From positions 18,793 through 82,792 of the forward strand of contig JABVXU010000238.1 in the NCBI GenBank assembly GCA_013365365.1: DNA of 64,000 nucleotides, read 5' to 3'. Positions 39,171 to 51,700 of the stretch are shown one piece after another. Position 1 is the stretch's first letter. Each line of letters opens with the position of its first letter. The notes beneath the pieces were generated by a model. That model did not search any database. It was given only the letters and a program-made list of their open reading frames with translations, and was not told the origin of the DNA. This stretch comes from Cruorifilaria tuberocauda. Lineage: Eukaryota > Nematoda > Chromadorea > Rhabditida > Onchocercidae. Made by a program: the position numbers and the translations under genes.

Positions 39171-41547
39171 TAAACAGGAAGAAAATGATCAGTTGATCAG
39201 TGATGATCAGTGATGAATTTCGGGCGATCAAGCGATAAAGTCTAGAACGTACGTAGACGACCTATAGAAGTATTAAAACTGCATTAAAATGCAACCGAAC
39301 ACCATCATCTCCTTTATATTCTTTTCATGGAACATTCATATATACCTCTACAAAAAATTTACAAGATATAACATTTTTATTCCGGATCTTAGTTGAGTTA
39401 ATCTTAGTAACAGATGGTAGTAGATGATGATGCAAAGGTAATCCATTCATGAAAATTAAAATGATAGATAAGTAATTCGTTAGCATACTACTGTCCCATG
39501 GCTTGTTGGAAGGGCTTTGGACATTTCGTATTTTGACTATCAAAATCATCTACGAAAATTCTTTAGACACACGATACATCTATTTGAGTGATAAATGGTA
39601 AGTACAAAGGTAGTCCATGCATAAAAGGAATCACCCGTTCTCTACTCAAATGTATGGCTCTTATAACTTATTACTACAACTGTTTTGTCTGTAATAACTT
39701 TTGTTAGCTTAAAAAGGTTCATCGCAATGATAAACATGATCGGCTTCGTCAGTAACAATTAGTGAAAATTTAAAACACAATTGTTGTGGAAAAGCAATGC
39801 GTTAATTTTCGATGGAAATATGCACCAAATTTTCAATTGACGTAAAAAGTAAAAACTCATGGGGAAATCTGAAAACAAGCTCATTTAGATAATCCATAAA
39901 TTGTTATCACTGCATACTTTTCGCCATTTTCAGCCATGATGTAACTTCTTGTAGCATAATCACTGCAGCATAATCGTCTTTATTATATTTCAGGCTTTTT
40001 TAAGCTTAAAAAACAAACAAGTAAACGAAAAAAGGAGAGACCATTATCCTTAAATTTATCCTACATATAATAAATTTGAAATTATGATTTTTACGATGGA
40101 TATGAATCTGAAAAAAGTACTTGACAGAGCGCCAAAGTATGAATTGTTGGTTATAAAAGGAGCAATTATATGAGTCTATTGGTTTACAGAGACTCATATA
40201 ATTCTATTTTATGCTAAAATTTGTTATAAATGTAGCAGTTTTTCAATTAAATAAATAGACTTAATATCATTCACAGTAATACTAAATGTTTATTGGCAAA
40301 AAGCTGAAACTTCGAAAGCTTCAAAGCAGTTATGAAAATGTGTTGACCAAGAATTTATTGGACGATCCAAACAAAGGAGAAAGAACTGAACTGAATAATG
40401 AACATATTGAAAGCTCATTTGACGTACAATGAAGTGATGCATTGCGCTTAGTGATCAAACACTCTTGAATATAGACGAATGAATGGAAGAGAAATATTAA
40501 AGTAAAAGGAGAAGAAAGATTGGCGGGTAATTCGTAGTCAAATTAGTCAAATTTCTTTATATAGTTTAATAAGTGCATGAGCGTTGCTAGGGGACGACAT
40601 AATCCAAGTGCGTGATTATCCTGAAGAGAGCGCAAGCAGCTCATTTTTTCACTATTTCATCACCTGATCGGATATTGTCTCCTCGGCATAATAAGTACTT
40701 TCTTTCATCAAGGAGACGTCTTTTTCTAATTTGACTGTGCATAAAAAATAAAGTGAGCTAAAAGGGAAGCAATGACATTATAGACTGCTTAACTTTTAGG
40801 AATAAAAGTAGGCACCTACAGAGAAAGACAGAAAGCGAGTAATGAGAGAAAAGAGAAGTTTCATGCTTGAGATATCTTCTAATTAATTTTCCTGTTTAAC
40901 ATTCACCTACTACCTTTCAGAGAATATCCTTATTTAAGTTTGACTATGCCCATGAAAATATTCTTATCAAGTATTATCGATATAATCATCATGCCTTCTA
41001 CCAAATGCATATGGCATCGTCACTTATTTGGCACTTGCAGGGTAGTATGCAGTCCTTAGTCGCGGTTTTAATTGTTGTTGCATTTTCAGCCAATCCAGAT
41101 AATTGTTTAAATTTGTTGATGTTCTTTTCTTGTCACAGAAAGATTTATTCTTATAATAATCATTGGATGAACATCTTACTGGAAATCGATTTCGCTGAAA
41201 ATAAGACCATATATTCGACCTTACAAGTTTGGTCTATACGATAACTATGACGTATGTTGAAAAATTGGTTGTAAATTATCTATTGTCATGTGGACAGAGC
41301 GTTTTGGATGCACTGTTCTCACATATTTAGGATGGGTTTTTGTTGCTCCAGATTTTTTTTTCCTCTAGAAATTCAGGTAATTAAATCATGATTGATATAT
41401 CCGTTTTCAAGTACTTTTGGTTGCTGTAAAACTGTATGTCGATATCTCTTTCAAAATTTTCCAGTTCAGATGCTATTATTCATGTCGATCGCAGTGAATA
41501 AACTTGACTCTTCGCTTTGACTTATTTTTTCTTAAGTTCATTAGATA
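39171..41547. other. intergenic, no gene recognised
   Basis: No coding segment can be supported. A 79-codon open frame at 41005-41244 includes a hydrophobic stretch after a TTGCAG acceptor, but it lacks partners. Confidence 0.4.
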
Positions 41548-41596
41548 TTGGCGGATGATGGTGATGAATCACTTCACCAGGATGAAGTGATATTAC

Positions 41597-41884
41597 TGAA
41601 AGTATTTCGATGGATGTACTTTGGAGACTCATTTTTTTGCTTGGTTAATGCACGATTTTCTGGAGTTAACAGTGGAAGCAAGGGGAAAGCGACATCAATT
41701 ATGGAGCATACTTTTGACACTTGTTGCAAATGCATACAATATGCCTGTAGCAACACGCGGAGTTTCCACTTATATTGTTAGCTGCTTAGCTGAATATTTT
41801 CAGGATATAGGACTTAACGTCTCGATGCTGATTATGCATCATGTTGGACTGAAGCACTTCCAAAAATTTCTGGCAGTTCTTTGA
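41597..41884 (+). other. unassigned open segment, possible exon or gene relic
   Basis: About 95 codons are open after a CTGAAAG acceptor-like site, rich in Leu/Phe/His with a helical pattern (ETHFFAWLMHDFLELTVEAR, then LWSILLTLVANAY). A second frame overlaps it with an acidic start at 41548. No conserved domain is recognised and no flanking exon joins it convincingly. It may be a lone exon, a decayed gene or chance. Confidence 0.2.
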
Positions 41885-43040
41885 TTTGTAATCATTTTAG
41901 AACTATTTCATGCTGAAAATTTCAAATATTTTCTTACAGAAATTCATGTTACCCGAAAATTTTCAAATTGTCAAAATCACTTTGCAGGATGTTTAGGTGA
42001 AATGTCAACTGATTGCGATTCCCCGGCCTATTTAGCTGAATGGAAATTTAGCTCAGCTTCATTCTATTAAGGAGCAGGAAGAGTTAGGTGTTTAGGAGGA
42101 TCAAATAAGTTAAGAATCCGTTATGATCTGTTATGTAGAAACGTAACTCTTATCATTTATTGAAAAAGAATGATATTTTTTCGAATTAATATGGTTCAAT
42201 CGGTCTTGAATAGTGTTGCGTTTACATTAACTTTTCTGATGCTTAATTGTGAATGACGGAAAACTTATTGTATGTTTGTTCACCTTGTTTTTTAAATATT
42301 TTTTTTGTTTGGTGGAACAAAATTTTAATTTCACGTGAACGATTGAATGCTTACCTACTATTATTCGTATGCATTAACTCATGAGTTTCCCGACCATGAA
42401 GGAAAATTTTTACAAATCGTTCTAATTTTTATAATGTTGTTACTTATTCCAGAATATCTCCACTGAATGGTAGCTTTGAGATCCGGTTGTATCAGCAACA
42501 TCAGGTATTGTTAGGGACTCAACTGAATAAAACTCAACTGAAATACTTTTCTTCAATTAATTGTCTTATCTCCTAAAGATTGGTACTAACTACTATTCAT
42601 TCAATTCTAGCATTCTTACAATTGTTAAATCTGAAATAATTTTTAACTTACCTCACAGATATGTTATGTGTGATTGCTCTAATGAATATATATATATATA
42701 TATGTTATTCTTCCGGAAATGAGCCAGAGCTGTTACATAATTTTTGTTTTCAAATGCGCGTATTTCTCTGTAACAATTATAAACGACTGAAACTGTGAAC
42801 AGTTAATTCGTTAACATGTGGCAAATTAGAATGTCGTGTCGCTTCCGAAATGCTATATTCTTGTGTTGGTCGTTGCCGTCGGTGACGTTTGAACAAATGT
42901 GCGGTCATCGACAAACACAGACACTGAAACAGGTTAGAATATTGCGATTTTGAATATCATTATCATAGATGTCAAAGAACAAATAAATGTTTTTGTATGG
43001 TTTTTACAATTTTGCTCAGTTTGAGATAAAAAAGGATAAG
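41885..43040. other. intergenic, no gene recognised
   Basis: Stop-rich AT DNA with a short TA microsatellite at 42686-42703. Confidence 0.45.
42686..42703. repeat. (TA)n microsatellite
   Basis: Eighteen bases of strict AT alternation. Confidence 0.9.
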
Positions 43041-44066
43041 TTAAATAGTTGTAACCTGGTCACTATCATTCATGTATACTACGTATTTGTACCACGCGAT
43101 ATTGAAGGCAAGAGCGAAACCGCAAATAATCGAAGTTAGAGCAAATCCAAGAATGACTGCAATTGTTATAGCAAGCGTAGTCCATGGAACCTGCTTCTGT
43201 ATACTTTTTAATTGATTTGATGTTATTAAAGCATTTAATTGAATTTATATGTAATTATATCGTATCTTGCTGGTTATCATAAAGTGAAAAGTTGTGGAAA
43301 AAATGTGATTAAGCTTACATGATATACGAAAAGTATGGAGGCGAAGAGAGCATGAATAATGGTATAAATCATGGCAACGGTTAGGAACACAGAATTCATG
43401 ATGATTAAATCCAGACTTTCGAGTTTGATTGATGCTAATAATGAGATAAGCGAAAGTAGCCATAGAATGCACATTCCTTTGAAAAAATTACTATTCTGTA
43501 GTTTATGGATTTCTCTGACCAAAGAATTTAATTCTAGAAAAATTTCTACCAGTATAAACGCCTGTAGATATCTGTATCAATTCAGTAAGGTCTAGATGAA
43601 ATCTAGTTTCACCAGTTGTCTCTTTTCCATTTATGTCTGAAGTGAGATTTCCATCCCAAATGATTTTTTCTGTCAGGTTCGTGTATTTGCTTACTTCTGT
43701 TGCATTCGTCTGCAAAAATGAGTTTCAAAGATTTTTTATCATAGAAATTGATAAAGTTGAGAGCAAGGAAAGGAACGGAGAGATCTCGTTTAGAAGGTGT
43801 GAGTACGAGTACTAAGTTTATTGGCTAGGCACCTCACGAACCGTTATTATATTGATAAGTGTCGTCAAATGTGTTGCTTCAGGTTGTTTTGATTGTTGCT
43901 TGATGTTTCTGGTCATATTTATATGGTTGAGATGAAGTATCAGATGTAGCGTCAGGACTGCACTCATTACCAGACCAATAAGTTGTATGCAAAGACTTGA
44001 AATTCCAGTATGTCGGGCCGGTATTTGACATAAGCGGGTCATTACTGAATTATTTAGCGGCATCAT
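43041..44066 (-). CDS. four-transmembrane protein, unknown family
   Basis: Four exons on the minus strand: 43833-44066, 43613-43709, 43319-43533, 43041-43190, giving 231 aa. Hydrophobic segments lie at about 22-45, 131-147, 152-180 and 186-210. Between the first and second is a loop with several N-glycosylation sequons (NMT, NAT, NLT, NLT), so that loop is probably extracellular, with both termini inside. The 4-TM plan resembles tetraspan-like membrane proteins, but the first loop lacks the tetraspanin CCG motif and the claudin W-GLW-C-C signature. No family is recognised. The model skips an in-frame stop by using donor GTGAAA (43612) and acceptor TTTTTCTAG (43534), a 79-nt intron. The ATG used is the third one after an AAATTTAG acceptor; the first two are out of frame and close after nine codons. 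Confidence 0.72.
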
Positions 44067-44084
44067 TCTCGACCATCATCCCTA

Positions 44085-47058
44085 AATTTTTTAAGTTTCC
44101 GATGTTATGTTATTATGTGTCACAAAAAGGGCCTGCAAACATGGTAAAAGAACCGCTATGGGTCCTTCCGTAGAAATGAATAATAGGACCAAAGTAATAT
44201 GTATGTTTTCTAGAATTTGTTGAGTATAACTATTGATTAAATCTGTTAATGTTGTGTTTAACTGATCTTTATTTATATTGGCTTTACCAAAAAAAGACAC
44301 TAAACTTGTGTCTTGACACTTATGAAATTACGACATCGAGAAACGATATGCCATTTTCCATTATCATATCTGCATTTATTAATGATTTGACTGGTAGAAA
44401 TGTATAACATTCAAAACAATGAATAGATTCCTTCAGTTATGCTGATTGCTTGAGTCATCTAACAATTACTTGAAAAGCTGATAAAGAAAGTAAGAAGGTG
44501 TGTCAATCACATATTGATTTTAAAAACTTCACCATCATCTTCTCCATTACTAGAACAAATCATGACAGCAAATATGACTAGACTCCTTACAATTCATTTT
44601 CTCCATTTTTGTTCTCTAATTTTCATGCATTTGCAGCTTTGGCTTCATTCAACTTTCACAAAGTAAATACGGATTTCCTATCTATCACATTGCAATTTTC
44701 TGTAATCTTCCAGATGTAGGGTTAGGTTTTTTCTTTCGGTCTTACTTATCTCTCCTTAATTCTTGCGGAACCGATAATTTTTGGAGATATAGATTCTACA
44801 AAAATTGTCATTAAGTAACCAACTCAAAAATAACATAATGGAGCTCATGGATCATTCTTCATCAGCCCATAATGGCATATTAAAAGATCGTGTGAGAAAA
44901 TAAATTATTAGTTGTCAAATTACAATAATTACACAAATAAAGTTTTCAGAGGTTCTATAAGAAAAAGAAGTGAAAACATGTCTTAAAAAGATGAATTGTA
45001 GAAAATTGGTGGAAAGAAAACAGTAACAAGATATAAGCGAGATATAAAATATAAAAAGATAGGAATAGTTCTTTTGATCGGGTTACCCTTAGCAACGATT
45101 TCTAAGACTGAACTATCTCTTTTTCTCAGTTAACATTAGATGCCTTAGGTTTTCTACATTTTGTTCATGGCCTCCATAAATTGTGGATTTCTACTGTATG
45201 ATGCTACTATTACAAAAATTCGGCTGCAAATTGCCAGTAATTTGATTCCTTTTTATCCGAGTAACATATTTTTAAACCAGGCTTAATTTAAATACTTTAA
45301 AGTTACAAGCTTCAACGAAGATCATTTCTTTTTTTTTCATTTCTTCTTTTTATTTATGTAAAATAATACTTATGCTCAATTTAAATTTCGTGCTTTCAGC
45401 ATAAATGTAATACTTATTCAGGAAGAACAAAATTTGTCGAAAATCGTGTAGTTGATTGGCAAAGCATATCTAGTTGAGTCGGTAAAATTACTCTTGCGGA
45501 AGTTAAGATCGCGGAATTAATTAAGGAGAACTTCTTATAATAAAACCAGTATTCTCTATGTGATCGATCTTATCCATCCTATAAAACTATTAGGTCATGA
45601 GGGATAAGCAAGTTTAAGTTTTGCTCAGTTTTTGCTACCTTTTCTTTCCAGAGTTATCAGCCTATGAAAAAATAGGAAGTAAACGGTAATGACCTCTTTA
45701 CCAGTTCACTAATTAAAGTTTTCGAGATATTTGGGATGAAACAAGATATGTATATGAGACGTTTAATATAACATATATATATAACTGATAGAAAGCAGTG
45801 TGATCGTGTGAAGTCTTAATCTCGGAGACATCAACTAGCAAAAGCTGGATACAAATCCTCGTTACAATTTTTTAACATCACTAATTCTATTTCGAATAAA
45901 TACGACTTCAGCATACCAATAAATTTATGATGTGTAAGTATAAAACGTCACTTTTTTGTCTCAAGACCACTTGCGGCATCAAGCAAAGAGTTTATACAAA
46001 AACAGTCAAGGTTATAATACATTCGAAACAAAATAACATTCATTTAACAAAAATTCTGAAAAGGCCTGAGTCAATATGAAAAATCCAATGCTGATGAAAA
46101 GAAGCTCTCTTCATAAGATAGTTCAGTAAGAAAATATGGGAAAAAGGGATCATGATAAGTATCTCTGACAACGAATTTGCCCAACATGTCTTCCAACTTA
46201 AAACTTTAGAACTACATTTTATCCTACAAAATTTAACACGCCATTATGTTTGCTGTCATGGCTTGATTGCAGATAAAATGCAACATTTCTCTCTAATACC
46301 ACAGATTTGAACTCTTTTGATTGTATAAAATTAAATAATTACCAAATTTGATAGAATCATATTGATCTCCGAAATCAGCTCCAAGGAACAATGCAATCCG
46401 CTAAAAATTTTCACTAAAAACAAAATGCGATGAAACAGGTAAAATTAACGAGAAGCATGGCAAACAAACAGAAATATCAGAAATGTAAAACGAAATGATT
46501 GCAAAACTTATGTTTTAATAATGACATATGAAATTATTAAATGTCTACAAATTTTGTACGATCTAACACAAGTTTGCGGAAGAAAAACAAAACGAATAGC
46601 GATTTCCATTCGGAATAAAAGAACATTAGTGAAATTAAGTTTCTCTTCCAAAAAGTTGTAAATCCACAAAATTTCTCTAATTTCTGATTCTACATAAATG
46701 AAATAATTATCTCAAAAGAGTGATAAGTGAACATATTAAACGAACAGTTTTAAACTACTCGACAATGGTAAATCAGCAATTTTCCAAGACTAACTGGATA
46801 CCGTCCAAAACGTTTTCAATATTTGAATCTGTTTCAAAGGCTCGAACAATAATTACATTCACAGAAAATCCTGGAAAGGCAAGAATGTTTTTTTGACAAT
46901 TATGCTTATGCGATGAAGACGAAACCGGATCAAATTCTCACTGGCTGAAATAATGCACTATGATGAAGAAAAAAAAAAACATCCAAAAAGGAAAACTGCA
47001 AAGCACCTTCATATAATTCAGACGTATGTAATTATATAAAGAAAACATGTCAATGGAA
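44085..47058. other. large intergenic region
   Basis: Almost 3 kb of AT-rich DNA. An open minus-strand piece at 44091-44300 has a hydrophobic run (HITLVLLFIS) but no ATG and no clear link to the four-TM gene. Nothing else was recognised. Confidence 0.45.
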
Positions 47059-48760
47059 TTACTCATCAGAAGATTTATCTTCTTTAGCTTGAATAACTTC
47101 ATTTTCCGCCCCATCCGTATGATGAACTTCCACAGAAGCAATAGTTTCAACTACATGTGCCTGTGACTGTACCAACAATTCTCGTTTAGAACTACTGCCA
47201 CTACCACTGCTACTGGTACTTTCTCCTATTCTTTCGTTTCCAGATGACGACAGAACAGAAGTTGAAATATGGTGAGTGTTGGTCCTATTCAATGAATTGA
47301 CAGGTGTTGTTGAAGGATGTGTAATGACTGCAGAATAAGCTGGTGGTGCAAATACAGGTTCTTTGATAGCCTCGTTATATGTTGGCAGTGGAGCTGTACA
47401 GGCTTCCAAAAGAGCACTATAACTGAAAATCTGAAGTAACTTTGGCAAAACCAGAAATTTATTATATATATATATATATATATACGTCGCGCTTTATCAA
47501 TTGTGTTTTGAATTTTACTCTATTATAGCATTTACTGAAATTCGGAATTGAGTATTTCTCTACATAATTACTTCTTGCATAACTTTCAAATAAGTAGAGA
47601 AAATTAACATTAACTTACAAGGGTGATTCAGAGAAATGAAAGGGGCTTGGAGACGAACGAATATGTGATCGTGAATAAGCATTATGTGCAAAAAGCGAAA
47701 CAGGAAGTCGAAGGGAATGTGACTGATGATGACCACGACGACAGTGCAGCGAACCACGGCGAACATTACCATGTCTGCAGATTGTACGCGCACGCAAGCA
47801 ACACAAACCACCAAACAATAGTAAACTGGTAATGATGATTGTCAGGAACAGGTACGAACTGCCCGATGTCAGTTCGGTAGGCGTCGAAGTTAACAGCCCA
47901 GAGAAAGCTGTAATTACTACATACCCACTATATTTCCGATCTAGTAAACTTAGTTTAGTTTTTCTGAATTCTATTGAATGTGTTCATCTATTTATTAATA
48001 TATTCAGATATCATAAATAAAGTTTATCTGACATCAACATGACCTTTTACCAGTTTACCGCCTTATGCCCTGCTGTGAAAATATTAATGCAAACATTTTA
48101 AAAGTTTCAAATATTTTCAAAAGGATGTTCAGAATTGCATTAATTTACTTTGTCCTTCGCTGATTCAACTGAATCACTCTAATCCTACAATAATCATAGA
48201 TGCAACCGATTTTAAACAGCTACTTACTAATTTTATGGCAGTGAGTTATTACGAACAGAAGCTCTAATATAAGTTAATATATTACGAATATATAACTACC
48301 AATGAGAGTAAATATGAGTAGAAGAAATGCGATACAACACCACTTAACAAGAGTGAATCGATGTTTTAATGCTTGAGTATCGTTTCGAGAACAAACCAAT
48401 GGTGCTGTTCGTCTGCATGATGCTAGATGTCCACAGTCACAAGTTACTAGTGTTCCAAACAAATTTTGTGTACTATGACCTGGCACTGAAATAATTCAAC
48501 ATAATCTGTTTATCCGGAACCGACCGAAATGTAATAAACTGAAGAAATCAACCAGTAAATACGAACATCCCAGTGAGATAATTGACAATTTCCCTCACAT
48601 GTTACAAATTTTTATTCCACAATTAAATTCGCAACGTACAGACTCCTTAAAAACCTTATAGGGAATGGTATGTTGTAGCAATAAATATGAACTTACATCC
48701 AATAGCAGCACGATGTTCCTGTTCTTCGTTTGCCGCACGCATCAGCCGCGGCAGCCACAT
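47059..48760 (-). CDS. two-transmembrane protein with PY motifs
   Basis: Four exons on the minus strand: 48697-48760, 48300-48485, 47619-47907, 47059-47422, giving 300 aa. An ATG three bases after a TTTGTAG acceptor starts MWLPRLMRAANEEQEH. A Cys-rich segment (CDCGHLASC) leads into TM1 (about 68-88, WCCIAFLLLIFTLIAF), a short Thr/Ser loop, and TM2 (about 102-121, LFLTIIITSLLLFGGL). It continues into a long tail that begins with Cys/Arg/His-rich sequence. The tail has LPTY (192-195) and PPAY (206-209), the second a canonical PPxY for WW domains such as those of Nedd4-type ubiquitin ligases, then a Ser-rich and acidic C-terminus. This suggests a small membrane adaptor, by motif only. The family is not recognised. 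A TA microsatellite lies in the last intron. Confidence 0.75.
47463..47484. repeat. (TA)n microsatellite
   Basis: Twenty-two bases of strict TA alternation, inside the last intron of the two-TM gene. Confidence 0.9.
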
Positions 48761-48765
48761 TATCT

Positions 48766-51700
48766 ACAAATAAAAATGCTAGGTGAAGCATTTCGACAAT
48801 CATAACATAAAGCAAGTAACAATAAGAAAGCGTCATATCTGCTGAAGGACTGATAAGCGATTGAAGTTGCAGTCGCAGAAAATAAACCACCAACTTAAAA
48901 TGCATTTGAAAATAAGATGTATCTGCAAGGAATAATAAAGAAAGGAATTCTACTGCAACGAATATTGTATGCCTTCGACTAAGAGAGTTAGTGGTTCCAC
49001 CTATCGCTGAAGTATCGTGTACAGAAATTTCGGACGAAAGGAAACAACAATCTGCTTACAAATTAGTTTGCGTATATCAATCATAATATCTCATATGTAA
49101 ATTTTTTAGCCGGCATTACGTCATGAAAAACTGTGTAATATACACGTGACTAAGAGAAGATGACATGTCCACGATAATATGTATATGGATAGAAAACTAT
49201 AAACATCTTTATTCTATCCATATGAAGTTGCGCCAAAATCAGATACAAAAAAATTTCAAATAGAGTGGTGAATAAAATGCTGCGGATAAGTAATAGAACT
49301 TGATGACATTTGCTAGTCATTTAAAGCAACAAATACATTGTAGAATTAATTAGGTTTTCGCTTGACTGATTCCAGGAAAAGGCGAAAACTGAAAACTGTA
49401 ACTTTATCTAAAATGACCATCAACCGAATCCATACTGACCACATCTAATAAACTACCACTACCTAAGCACAACATCCGGCTATCCATTCTTTTTTTCAAA
49501 CGGCGCCATCCGTGAAATTAAAAAGTAGTGGTAGAATGCGGAACAGTACTCATGGATGAAGGTAGCTTCAGTGGAATGGACAGGGATTGCCAAGTTTTAG
49601 TGTTGGATAAGCTGGGGCTTGCGAGGAAATTGAGGGTGTTCAGTGCTTCATTTTTATCCTCATAAAAATTAATAATAAATGGATTAAATTCTAAACAGTT
49701 GCTCCAAGTCGTACACTACAAATTATTTCACGCGTATGGTATATATAAATTATATAAAATTTAAAAGACCATATCAGTTCCAACCTAGTTGGTGATGGAA
49801 ATCGTTATTATGTAGTTACTGCCTAATTAATTTCTGTTCAAAGTATGTTGTCAGTTAAGATTCGCTTTAAACGATAAAAAATAGCAACCTGGAAAGCTGT
49901 TCAGTGTAGTTCATCTAATGAGTAATATTTTGTATTTTGTTCTTCCTAATTACATCAGAAGTATCACGGAAATGAATATTTATTACCAGATGAATCAAGA
50001 GCTATCCAGGCTCCTAATGCAATAAAGGCAGTTAAAATATTGGAAGTTTTAAATATGTGAGCTCAGTTAATTTCATCACTGTATCGATTCTTATTGGCAA
50101 AATAATGTAATCAGTCAAAACCTAATTGAGCTGATTTCGGACATGCTCTCTTAACTGTTATTACATATAAATATTTAATAATAATGATTAATGCGATTGG
50201 AATTCTGGAACATATTTGCTATTATCTGCACATGATACCACTCGCAATGCATATCCTAATGAACCTGTGAAGTTATGCTGAAGACTAAGTGGTATCTCTC
50301 CTATAAAATCTTTACTTGAAGCAGTACACGAATCAACTGAGGAAGATTAATTGAAGATGAAATGGATGGAATGGTTTGACGAATAAAACGACGATCTTCT
50401 TTTGCAAGCACTGTCGTTCAGTCGCATCACTACAAATTAAATAGTTCTGATGATCCTGGTAGTTTTTAAGAACAGTAATAATTAGATGCTTGGGAACATT
50501 TTTGAGTTCAAAATTAATTTCTAGTTACGTCACTGATCTCATTTCTCTCTTATGCAGATGATGTGGAAAACAATTATTCATCGAGTTGTATCGAATGCAA
50601 AGTTGTTTGCGTACATTTAACAGACAACTGTGGGCACTTAAAGTTAATTTACAGAATAGCTCAAAGTCTAAGAGTACATGCCGTAACAAACTGTAGATGC
50701 TGGATGTTATATTTAGTTTAATAACATGATACCATCGGTACAGCACTATTAAAATTTATATTTTCAGAATTTACAGATCCATTTCTACATTTCCTTCAGA
50801 CTTCAGAAATGTGCGATTTTTATGAACATTTTCTTGTAAAGGAAGAGATTTACATAGCATGGCTCTTTCGCTTGCTTCAACTGATGTAGACATAAGTTGA
50901 CCGTAGCTTTTTATAGATTTAAAATCAGAGCTTATCGTAAACACCCTTGCAAGGATGTTCCAAATTTTGATCATTTTGACGTCCTAGTCTTTCTTTCTTC
51001 TTGTGAAATTAGAAGATAGTCACCAAGAAATGATAGAGATCATGTTTGACTAATATCAGAAAACAACCGTTCTGCCGCATGATTTTTAATTGTTCATGCC
51101 CTAAAATATTAACAACACTGAATATTAGAGCTGGTAAATGAACAATGGTGAAAAGGACAGTTGCTAATAGCGCTAGATATTGGCCAGATCTGTCTTTTAT
51201 TATACAGGCTTTATATGCAGTACTTATCCAAGTAATGCTGTTGGTACGCTTTCATTGTATACATTACTAGCTTAGCGGAGTTATATAATAATCGTGGTAA
51301 GAATTTAAGAACATTGATTTACAGTGCTGTAGAGAATGTGCGGTACTTAAATGTGATATGAGGTGATTCATTTGCAACTGATATTTTGTAACGGGCTTTT
51401 CAGACAAAAAAAAGCTGTGTTCCATTAAATACTTCTAAACTACAGAACAACGAAAAAATTATATAACTTGATTGTTTCTTCAACCAATCTCTCAAAATGT
51501 CAGTTTTCTAAGTACAAACATTTTAAAATTATAAATTATAAAGATTCCGCATTATGAATATTTTTTCTTTTATCACTGATGTTTCCTTGAGAAAATAAGC
51601 TATACTTTGTTAATGGTGTAGATTAGATTTTAAAAAGTTTTCCCTGCATAAATACAAGAATGAATCTATAACATGTCATTATTCAAGCGTTTCAAGCAAC

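Noticed and set aside
45421..45540. Possible tRNA-like fold near 45.4-45.5 kb
   Set aside because: No T-loop GTTCGANTCC or matching acceptor stem could be found; no tRNA in the window can be supported.
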